From positions 1 to 64,000 of the forward strand of contig JAFECS010000032.1 of assembly GCA_018241965.1 (NCBI GenBank): a DNA stretch of 64,000 nt, given 5' to 3'. This stretch comes from Pseudomonadota bacterium (GTDB taxonomy: Bacteria > Pseudomonadota > Gammaproteobacteria > Berkiellales > Berkiellaceae). This document shows positions 1-9,400 of this stretch, in pieces. Position numbers and translations under genes: made by a program. Position 1 is the first letter of the stretch, and each line of letters starts with the position of its first letter. The notes under the pieces were generated by a model that did no database searches, was not told the origin of the DNA, and saw only the letters and a list, made by a program, of their open reading frames with translations.

Positions 1-56
1 CGGGGCTAATATATGCCACTGCTCCGCAGTGGATAAAAGGATGTTTGTTGAAGCAC

Positions 57-1247
57 CTACTTGAATATACCACTTTTCTTATTAAATACATCCCGCTTGA
101 ACCATCCCATATCCTCATTTGCTTTAGCCGTTTTGGTACCTTTCGCTTCTTTAGCTATAGCAAAAGCAGGTGTCACGGTAGGCGCTGTTGATGGCTCATT
201 GACTGAGAGCGCCTTCATTCTTGTTTCCAAATCATGTTCCAAACGTTGTATTCCGGCTTCATTCTCATGAGTCGCAAACTGCCTAACTTTTGTTTTTATG
301 CTTTGGTTGAGTAAAGCAAAAACCTCTGGCAAGGGGGCAGTTAAAACAATTTCGATTATTTTATCATCACAATCAATTATTGCACTTAAAAATCCTTTAA
401 CATTCTCCCTTTTAAATTTCTTGCGAAGCTCAAAGCTCTCTCCATATTCAAGCCTGTTTATAAAAAGTGATTCAGGAGAGGGCTCCTTGTCAAAACCGGC
501 CATATGCTGCTCAAACAAACCTGCTTCTGAAATTGGCTCTTTAATGCCAAAGGTACGAACAAGAACGTCTTTTGTTTCAGGTGGTTTTGAAACCTCAATA
601 CAATTAAATCCTCCATCAATGCCTAATGGATGCTTTTCTTTATAAGGATCAATGTCGCCCTCGAAGATTAACATTGAGCCTGGCTTCGAAACTTCCAGCA
701 CCTGTTCTTTATTTTTTCCACCATGAGCTTGGGTCAATAAGCTTAACGGTTGAAAAGGATCAACATAGAATTTTACCTGGTACTCTTCGGTATCCATTGG
801 ATGAAGGCATTGGGGGCCATTTTTTGAAATGAACATCCGAGATGCGGGCGCTGTTCCTTTTTCATCACCAAAGATAGCATCAAAGCGCTCCATCCCTGCT
901 TTATCTCCATGTATTTTCACCATGGCTTGTAAAAGTGCGTAATAATAAGCAATCGAAATTGCCATACCACAATCAATGAGTGTTTCATATCTTTCAAGCA
1001 ACTCTTTTAATGCTTTTGATGCACTTTGATTGGGCTTTAGCTGATAATGATAATATCCTGGATAAAACACACATGTGCTAAATGCAGGATGGTTGGTATT
1101 CCCTGTCACCATAAAGCCAGCTCTTCTTTCAACTGGCAAGTAAGAATAATGCGTTGACAAGCGATCTGCGCTTATTAAATGTTTTTGAATTTCAGGCGTT
1201 TCCAACAGCGCCATCGATTCAATCAATTGCTTTCTAAAGTCAAGCAT
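57..1247 (-). CDS. Tgl-like protein-glutamine gamma-glutamyltransferase candidate (396 aa)
   Basis: The N-terminal half resembles, by eye, the Bacillus spore transglutaminase Tgl. A helix at residues 91-106 begins IDC, with a candidate catalytic Cys93, and continues with small and aromatic residues, like the FECAT segment of Tgl. An FD..FG motif follows near 122. A second block near 190-216 (GSMLIFEG..DP.....G...FN) parallels the GDCLYF...DP....GEN block of Tgl. Tgl has a catalytic Glu in that second block; here Phe214 aligns with it, so activity may be lost or changed. No signal peptide or membrane segment is visible. The last ~60 residues are an Ala/Thr/Lys-rich tail ending in a basic stretch. 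A GGGGAGAG ribosome site lies about 6 bases before the ATG. It is a single gene downstream of the methyltransferase gene. If the family call holds, it would crosslink or deamidate glutamines; the fold call is moderate, the substrate unknown. Confidence 0.5.
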   Translation of the reverse strand: MLDFRKQLIESMALLETPEIQKHLISADRLSTHYSYLPVERRAGFMVTGNTNHPAFSTCVFYPGYYHYQLKPNQSASKALKELLERYETLIDCGMAISIAYYYALLQAMVKIHGDKAGMERFDAIFGDEKGTAPASRMFISKNGPQCLHPMDTEEYQVKFYVDPFQPLSLLTQAHGGKNKEQVLEVSKPGSMLIFEGDIDPYKEKHPLGIDGGFNCIEVSKPPETKDVLVRTFGIKEPISEAGLFEQHMAGFDKEPSPESLFINRLEYGESFELRKKFKRENVKGFLSAIIDCDDKIIEIVLTAPLPEVFALLNQSIKTKVRQFATHENEAGIQRLEHDLETRMKALSVNEPSTAPTVTPAFAIAKEAKGTKTAKANEDMGWFKRDVFNKKSGIFK

Positions 1248-1275
1248 CTTGAACTCTCCCCAAAAAAACTAGGGT

Positions 1276-2145
1276 TTATATTGTTGCTATAATATATGCC
1301 ACATTGAATGCCAAAATAAAGGTGGGATCATCCGTGGGCATGTTATTGTAGATGTTTTCCCAACGTTTAATATCTTCACTTGTTATAATATTTGCCAAGA
1401 TAGCTTTATCTTTCCACTCTCTTAAGCCCCCATTAATCATTTCTTTTCCCATTTCAGATGGAATATATACGGGTTCTATATCTTCTGTTATTTTAGTAAA
1501 ACCTGAACTTTTATATAAGTTTTTGAGTTTATTCCCAATGTCGTAATCTACCCCCAAATGCTCCCCTAAACTTACCATCGCTTCTACTTGTTTTTTATAT
1601 TCTTCAGTGTGATAGGAACAATAACCCGAACTCATAATAGTCTCTTGGGATGCTAAGATGCCATTCTTTTTCAATATCAGCTTTATATTAGCAATGGCTT
1701 TTTCTGGATCTGGCAAATGCATTAGCAACATACGGGCATAAACTATATCTGCACTATGCATAATTAAATGTTGTTTGTCTGATTGTATATCACCATGAAT
1801 AAAAGTGACGTTATGTAATCCGGCCTCTTCTACATTCTTCTTTGCAATGTTTAATTGTTCTTGACTTGCATCCATGGCATAGATGTGTCCTTTGGGACCA
1901 ACTGCCTTTGCGATGTATACCGTCATCATCCCATTGCCACATCCAATGTCCCATACAGTCTTTCCTTCTGAAAGGCCTGCTTGATTCAAATGATGATATG
2001 ATCTAGTTCTTAATAATTTATCTTGTGTCGTTAATCGTGAAGCTGCAGATGCGCCTGTTGCTAAAGCGTACCTATCACTTCCATCGGCATATACAGTGGC
2101 ATTAATCATTCCTAAGAACATAAGGATTAACTTTCTTAAGTTCAT
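1276..2145 (-). CDS. exported class I SAM-dependent methyltransferase
   Basis: A Rossmann-fold methyltransferase of about 289 residues. Motif I (DIGCGNG, near residue 66) binds S-adenosylmethionine, an acidic residue at the end of strand 2 (YAMDAS) and a GD pair (IHGDI) contact the cofactor, and a HLPDPEKAI segment follows strand 4. The upstream in-frame TTG gives seven extra residues, but the ATG at 2145 has a GAGG ribosome site at proper spacing, so I use it. From that start the protein begins with a typical signal peptide (MNLRKL, hydrophobic core, ending VYA before DGSD). That is unusual, because small-molecule methyltransferases normally stay in the cytoplasm. The substrate cannot be read from the sequence; ubiE-like and arsenite-methyltransferase-like enzymes share these motifs. 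The upstream gap before the divergent 217-residue gene is about 130 bases. Confidence 0.8.
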   Translation of the reverse strand: MNLRKLILMFLGMINATVYADGSDRYALATGASAASRLTTQDKLLRTRSYHHLNQAGLSEGKTVWDIGCGNGMMTVYIAKAVGPKGHIYAMDASQEQLNIAKKNVEEAGLHNVTFIHGDIQSDKQHLIMHSADIVYARMLLMHLPDPEKAIANIKLILKKNGILASQETIMSSGYCSYHTEEYKKQVEAMVSLGEHLGVDYDIGNKLKNLYKSSGFTKITEDIEPVYIPSEMGKEMINGGLREWKDKAILANIITSEDIKRWENIYNNMPTDDPTFILAFNVAYIIATI

Positions 2146-2272
2146 AAATAACCTCAAAGAGTGCAATAATATGTTAGCTGCCTTATTTGTATTGATATTT
2201 TATATGACATAATTTCAGGTATTTTCGCTTCAATGGTACTATTCGGCAAGCTTTACTTAAGAGGACTGTAAA

Positions 2273-2926
2273 ATGATGGCTACTTTTAACTTAAACCCTC
2301 TCATTGTTACCTTGTGCGATTATTGGTACTACAACATCGTCTCTCCCTTAAGAGATAATGATACCCCTGAATTATCTAAAGATGAATTTAACGCGCTATT
2401 TGATAAAACAAAATTAGTTTCACAATTTATGAAATCAATGCCTAGCCCTGATATTGAAACCTATTGCGATGAACCTGACTTTACACTTGAATGTAAATTT
2501 GATGAAGCTTTTAATTCATTACCTGCTGAAAAAAGAGCTATTCCTGCTGAAGATGTCCTTCGAATTCATAATAAAGATGTTTCGCCTGAAGATAAAATTG
2601 ATATCTATTTTAAATTTATCGCTGTTTTTGCGCCAGCATTTAGTAAAATTAAGGAAGCCAAAAAAGCCTATAATAACCGCGGTTTAAAACCTTCTTATGA
2701 GTTATCAGATTTTTTAATCCCGGCACCGCAGGGAGTTGCATTCTTATTCACGGGGGCAGACTATGTGTTTGGTAATGTTTTAGCTGATCCAAACTACCCA
2801 ATGATAACTCGGCCAAAAGCAGGTTTACCTAACGTTGCTAACCCCGCGCCTGATGGTATTCCAGAAACAAAGGACGATGTTACGGTAGAAGATGATTCCC
2901 GTTCACGTAACAAGCGTAAGTTGTAA
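2273..2926 (+). CDS. hypothetical protein, 217 aa, acidic with basic C-terminus
   Basis: I do not recognise a family. The start is one of two adjacent ATG codons, with GAGGA seven bases upstream of the first. The protein has no signal peptide. Residues 1-150 look alpha-helical and acidic with several aromatic residues (DYWYYN near 16). A more hydrophobic stretch with a Phe-Leu-Phe-Thr-Gly core lies near 155-165, followed by a Pro/Asn-rich segment. The tail switches abruptly from acidic (TVEDD) to basic (SRSRNKRKL), a pattern shared with many accessory genes in this window. It is divergent from the methyltransferase gene and convergent with the small 100-residue gene. A secreted effector is possible, but nothing in the sequence proves it. 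Confidence 0.6.
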   Translation: MMATFNLNPLIVTLCDYWYYNIVSPLRDNDTPELSKDEFNALFDKTKLVSQFMKSMPSPDIETYCDEPDFTLECKFDEAFNSLPAEKRAIPAEDVLRIHNKDVSPEDKIDIYFKFIAVFAPAFSKIKEAKKAYNNRGLKPSYELSDFLIPAPQGVAFLFTGADYVFGNVLADPNYPMITRPKAGLPNVANPAPDGIPETKDDVTVEDDSRSRNKRKL

Positions 2927-3013
2927 ATTTACAAAAGCGCTTAAATTTTGATCGCCTTATATCTTTAGCACCAATGGATAGTAAACTTTCGCATAAAGGG
3001 GCTTTATTGATAT

Positions 3014-3316
3014 TTATCGTAATTTTGGTCCAATACGGTGCGTGGTTGTCCAGTTGCAAGCACCAAATGGCGTGTCAAAATTAAAGCGAACTTGCAATTT
3101 ATTATTCTCAATTCTCAGATTGCCACGATACATAGCATAAGCACCTAAGCCCACAATGGTGGCGCAAGTGTAGGGATTGTTTTGTATCAATTGCGCCCCA
3201 GCACTGGCAACCCCTTGCAAGGTATCGATAGGGTGAGAAACCGTATTAACAACTAAATTACCAAGCGGGCAAATAACTTCGTTAATATATCCTTCAACGA
3301 TGTTTGGGAAGCTCAT
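3014..3316 (-). CDS. small hypothetical protein, 100 aa
   Basis: A short gene with a convincing AAGGA ribosome site eight bases before its ATG. The product has one moderately hydrophobic stretch (residues ~49-63, CATIVGLGAYAMY) that could be a single membrane segment, and a C-terminal half with alternating polar residues ending RIGPKLR. No family is recognised. It has three cysteines and no signal peptide. It lies between the convergent 217-residue gene and the giant ankyrin gene, which is read in the same direction and ends just upstream of it, with a palindromic repeat between them. Its size resembles secreted peptide toxins, but no double-glycine leader is present. Confidence 0.5.
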   Translation of the reverse strand: MSFPNIVEGYINEVICPLGNLVVNTVSHPIDTLQGVASAGAQLIQNNPYTCATIVGLGAYAMYRGNLRIENNKLQVRFNFDTPFGACNWTTTHRIGPKLR

Positions 3317-3390
3317 GTTTTGGGTCCTTCTTTGTTATTCAAAGCAACGCAGTATAAAAACTATTTTTTAAAATTACTACTGGTGCTCCT

Positions 3391-3430
3391 GCTCCCCCTT
3401 GAAGCGAGTCGCGCCGTTAGGCGCGGGGGC
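3391..3430. repeat. REP-like palindromic repeat, copy 1
   Basis: A CCCCCTTGAAG block followed by an imperfect palindrome (TCGCGCC, short loop, GGCGCG) and a G run. The same arrangement occurs at 11446-11481. It lies just 3' of the giant ankyrin gene and may also act as a transcript-end hairpin. Confidence 0.5.
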
Positions 3431-3449
3431 TGCCAGGTTTAATTGAAAC

Positions 3450-6400
3450 TTATGGGCTTGCTTTAGCTGCTGGTGTAAACGTATATTGACTTGTTATTTG
3501 TTTAACGAGTTCAATCGCAGAAGCGGTAAATTCATCTGGCTCATCAGGTAGCGCTTCCTCTTTTAACTTTGAGATAATGTTATCCACCTGTATTTGTGAT
3601 ATTCCATTAAGAGCGCTTCCAGTAGTAACATACTTTTCTAATGCGCTTTGCTCTTGTTCTGAAATCGCAATACCTTTAGATTTAAACGCTTGCACAGTTT
3701 GGGTACAGGCAGTCCTTAAGTCTTCAAGGGTATACTTTCCTTTGATGGCCCTTTCTAAAATAGCTGCAGTTAATTCAAGTTGTATATCCAATGATAACTT
3801 TGGTAACAATTTACGTATACCTGTATTCATTACTTCAAACTCAATATATTGGCGCAAATAGCGCTTTAGATCTTTTTTGAGTTTCCGTGCTTTTTCGGGG
3901 TTAATATTCGAACTTGAATAGAAAGGAACCATACATCTAGCAAAATAGTTTGCAATGGGAGGTTCAGCAATAGAAATGGTTGTCTTCTGATCAGTTTTTT
4001 TCTCTTTTTCTCGCTCTAATCTTATCTTTTCTTTGTGTTCGTCAAGGCGTTTACGAAAATCTTGTGCGCGCGTTCCTGCGCATATATCTAACAAATGATA
4101 ATTCAGATCGAGTTCATCTCCAACTTTAAATGGTACTTCTTTATTAGCTGCAAAAGCCTCATTAATTTTTTCTTTCATTTTCTCGCGAGAAGGTAATTCT
4201 TGAAGGAATCGCTCTCTTAAAGCCATCATTTCTTTAGTATAGGGGACCTTTTCTAACACCACTTCATCTGCCGTTTCGGGGCGAGGTTGCTGTAGAGCAT
4301 GCATAAAAAGTTCACATTGTTCTACAGATAATTTGCTTAACATTGCCATAAAGGCATTTAATAAAATGGCCGTCATTTGCAATTCAATAATTTCTTTCCT
4401 TAAAGGGGGCAATTGATATAAGGGGTGGCCTTCACCCATTCTGCCAATACGCCCTATGGTGCCAGGAAAACAACTTGGGCTATCATACTGATGCTCATGC
4501 GCACGGCGGATATCCGCTAATTGTTGAAAGAAATTAGTTTTATTAAGCTCATTAATCGCTAAAAAGTAATAGGCCACACAGGTTCTTGAAATCTCTGATG
4601 CTTGTTTTGCACTAATGGCTCCTTCAGAGGCTGCGGCAGTGGTGTGTACTTGCCCAGTACTTAATTGCTGAGTCAGCAAATTCTCCCAACCGGGATCATG
4701 AGGCGCTAAAGGATCATAGGCTCTCCAGGCAATTTGTGCGTTATCTGTTACCGATATACAAAGACTACGCATCGTGCTAAGCGCTTGCTCATTACCTGCT
4801 AATAAAGCATCTTTGTTCTTTAAATTAAACTCTCTTAATTGCGAACTTACATTATCAGTCTCAAAACTCGTATTTTCAACAATGTTGTCAAGGATAAATG
4901 CTTTTATATTTCTTTCAATATATTGCACTTTCTCCATATCAGTCGTGCCAGGGCAACTATTAAATTTCGCTTGCAAGGTTGGTTTAACAACCTTTTCAAA
5001 CACCGCTCTTGCGCGCAATAATAGTGAGTCTTCGCCGGCATATTCATTTTCTCGTTTTTTAATCGCTGCACCCACATCTAGTAAATCAAAGCCAAGCTGC
5101 TGTCCGGGGTTTAGTTTTGCCCTAATAGCATCTTTTACAAAGTCTCTAAACTGAGGAAATTGAATTTGGCGATTTATAAATGAAGCAAATACATCATCAA
5201 GGGCACTCTTATCAAAAACATTTAATTTCATCAGCAGATTTTTGGCGATATCAAGATTAAGATAAAAATATCTATCATCATCATAAGCATTATCAATGGC
5301 CACTAAAGCTAAACGGCAACCATTGGTTCTGGGATCGGCACCACCATCTAATAGTGCCTGCACAATCTCTAAGTTTGGTGGCTTTGCCATTACGGCTATA
5401 TATAAAGACTTTGAACTCTCAGTTTTGGGATCAATCCCCTTACCGAGCAAATCTAACACTCTATCTTTATCAGCATCATTTATTGCGGTGTATAACGCTA
5501 ATCTTTGATTATCTATAGAGGGACGTAAATTTAATTTATATAACTCATCGAAAAAAGCCCAGTCTCGCGCTCTGATAAAAAAATCAAAAGCTTTATGTAA
5601 TTGAACAGGCGTTAAAGGCGTTCTTACTACATGCCTTAGTCCAACTCTGGTGGGATTAGCAAAAATTAAATCGGTTATTTCTTTGTCAAAAACACTACCC
5701 TCAGGCAATGGAGTTTTACATAAGAAACTTATTTGTTCTTCATCTTTATTCTGTATTGCTTGAATAAGTAATGGTTTTATTTCTTCTTTGGTTAGGGCTA
5801 AGCCATTGTCTAGTAAAACTGATGCAAAATTTAGGTTTTTGTTGGCCATGCAAGCATGAAAAAGCCTTAACTTCATCTTTTCATCTTCAATTAAAGGTAA
5901 AAGTAATTCAATTTTATCATTCTCAACCTTTAAACTAATCATCTTTGTTATTAACGCTTCAAGTTGTTGTTGCGATGGTTTAAAACCTTGGGATAACAAT
6001 GTAAGAGCGACTTCATATTTTCCCTGATCAACCGAGTCGGTAAATAACTTCTGAGATTGAAGTTCATCAATTTTAAATCCATGCTCTAATAAAATAGGTA
6101 TTAAATCTACTCCCTCAGTTAAAGCATAAATATATATTTTTCTTTGTAGTTCTTCGCTTAGCCCAAACTTCACAAAACAAATCAAAGCCTCGTTTTTATT
6201 TTCATTAATAGCTGTTTCTACTAAATTAGCATCTGTAATTGGTTTATCTTTTAAGGCGCTTAATATTAATTTAACACCTTCTATATCATTAATGAGTTTA
6301 TGACGAGGACGGTTAAATCCATAGGATTGGATTATTTGATTTTTTATGCAATCTAATAGCATATTTTTAACTTCTGGGTAGGTTAGCGTTGCCCCTTTTT

Positions 6401-9400
6401 CTTTTAATTGATTTGCTGTCACATAATCTTTAGCACTTAAAAACAGTAATAAAGTGGGGCCTAAAGAATCCGCTGAGGGCTGATAATTACTATCTAATAG
6501 TTTTTTAATTACCTCTCTATTTGCCGAATCATAAGCGTATTTAAATATTTTATCTTTTAATTCAGGTGTTACACCATGCGCTAGAAATACACTAATAGAA
6601 TTAAGATGATACCCTCCATTATCAATCAACTTTTTAAACACACGAAAATCATCAAATGGTGTACCGGGGCCATATTGAAGTGCGTTTTTCAATTTTTCAT
6701 TATCAACAACTAAATTATCATACGATTGTAATATATATTCACTTAATTGCGTTGCAGATAGTCGTACACCAGCATCGTAAAGTTCAGATGATACTTTATT
6801 AAATTGTGAAGTACCTTTATTTTCACTTAGTAATGCCGTCAATAGCCCTCTCTGTAGAGATTCATGATTGACATACCCCTTGCTTATGCAGTTGCGTACG
6901 ACACTTGTTTTTTTATTTCGACAGGCTTGTTCAAATATTTTTTCTTTTTGTCTAAGTGCTGTATTACCTGTAAGCAAAAGATATGCATGTGCTGATCCAT
7001 AAACCTCGTCCTCTTTTAATGCCGCATCAACAATCACATCATCGTTGAAGGGCTGATTGGGCCACAATGCTAAATATTTATCAAACCGATTGACATCTAC
7101 TGGTAGAACGGTGCCACCTCTCATTCTTGAGATATCGTTTAAAATGCTTTCTCGTAATTTCTCTTCGCTAAGTTGGGCTCCTCTTTTTATAAAAACTTCA
7201 GCAACTTGCGGGTGGGCATCTAAAGCAGATTGCATTCTTGCATTCAATTCCTCTTGCGAAAATGTCAAACCATGATTAAATAAAGTTTCAATAACATCCG
7301 CATAACCCCTTTGAGATGCATGAGATAAAATACTATTACCGTGTTGATTTAAAAAGTTTTTATCTTCAAGGAAGACCTTTAAAATATTTCCTTCACACTG
7401 GCTTATTGCTAAATCAATAATTTCTTGATTTTGCAAGTAATCCCTTCCACCACAGTGAAGAAGAACATTGAAATGCGAGAAATCTCTTGCCTTGATGGCT
7501 GTTTGTAATTGACTTAAGATCTCCTCTTTACTTATTCTTGCCCCCTGTTGATAAAGAAGTTCAACAATAGCAGGATCACCGCGTGCTATAGCGTTCTTTA
7601 AAGGAACACCTGGGGGAATATCAACATTTGCTCCACTTTGTAATAATTGCTTTATATCTTCGATTTTGCCTATGTTACACAGTATCGATAATGCGGATGC
7701 TTGAAACTCAGCTTGAGCACCCTGCGTAATAACATAGTTTACATTAAGATCGCCTTTGACCTCTTGCAAAATCTTAGCGATATCAGCGTACGGGTATGAA
7801 CAAATTGCTATTAAGGGTGTTACCTCAACTTCTATATTAGGCGCATAACGGCTCGCTGGTATTTTTTGTGGTCTGTTTAGAGGAATTTTGTTTTTATCAA
7901 ACACAAGTAATAAATCTTTAACAGCATCGCCATCCATTGTAGAAAGATTTCGAAGCACTGCGTTAAGTGCATCACCTTTAACTTTATCTGAAATATCATG
8001 CGTTAATAATTCAGACACAACCTTAACATTTGCATTGGCACAGGCAAACACTAAAAGAGAATCAATATCAGCGCCATTAGTAATGTATTGATTTAATTCA
8101 TTTATGCTCAGATCACCCTTCATTGCGCTAATGGCTTGTCCTGTTTTTTTGGCTTTGTCACTCACACGCTGATTGGGTGTTATAAATATTTTATCAGCTT
8201 TTTTGATATCAAGCCCTGCAAATTCAAAATATAAGCTATCCATTTGTTCACTTGGCAAAGGAGCTTTATCAAAAAATTGATTTAAAAACGCAATATCATT
8301 TAGATCAAACTTACTCATACAGTAACTTTTGATCAAATTTCTAGGTAATGCTTTAATAAGCTGTGAAAATACCAGCGGCTTTGAATCACTTCTAGCTAAA
8401 GAATCAATTAATTGAAGGTATACTTGAAACACGTCAATGTTATGCAAACTTTGTTTGGCTATAGTTTCACAGACTTTTACATAAAGTGCTTCATCTTCAT
8501 TTGATTCAAGAATGGCATGCAAATTTATTAACACGGAAAGATCAGCAAAGTGAGGGCTCAGCTCTGAAATATATTTATCGCCACCTAATTTGAGTAATAA
8601 TTTAATTTTTCTATAGTTTCGTTGTTGCAAAGCAATTGTTAAATCATCGCGTAAAGTATCGATAGGATAGACTGCGCCTTTACTTACTAGTAGCTCTGCT
8701 ACATCAAACATATTGTAAGACAAAGCATACCTCAGTGGTTTACCCTCTGGTAAATTAACATTAGCGCCTTTTTCTATAATTATTTTAGCATCGTCACTTC
8801 GCTGACTTTTAATTAAATAAGACAGCACTGTCTCATTTTCTAAAGAATGATCATGCACATTTTTTGCAACATAATCTAAATTTAGCGGCTGCCTACACGC
8901 TAAAAGTGCGCTTTGCAGATCGAGCCTTCCCTGTGTTTCCATAGCTCTCATAATAGGAGTTAAATTTTCTATTGGACCAGGTACATTACATACTTGGCCA
9001 AAGGAAAAGCCTAGGTTATCTAGCGTCGCTATAGATGCTAAAAAATCACCATGAAAATTTAAAGCACTTAAGAAAGCCAAATTGGCTACTTTAGAATTAT
9101 TTTTTAGTTCTGGATATCGACTTATTATTTCTTTTATCATGTTAGCTTTGTTTTTGAAGCACACAGCCTCAAAATATTTCGCAACATCAATATCCATGTT
9201 GAGACATTCAAGTTGCTCTTTTTCTGGCATATCAGAAGAATATAACAACTCTATCGCTTGAACCGTGCGATGAGCTTTTTCTGAAAAAAGAGAAGATTTT
9301 TCACCAAATATTTGCGCAATCATAGATGCATTCACTATTCTGTCCAAAGCATAATAGATCTCATCTCTTAAGTGTTCACTCTGTATAGTATTTTCAAGCA

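Noticed and set aside
4774-5154. Open reading frame on the plus strand inside the giant ankyrin gene
   Set aside because: It lies entirely antisense to a well-supported reading frame, has no ribosome site and encodes Ser/Leu-rich sequence typical of antisense frames.
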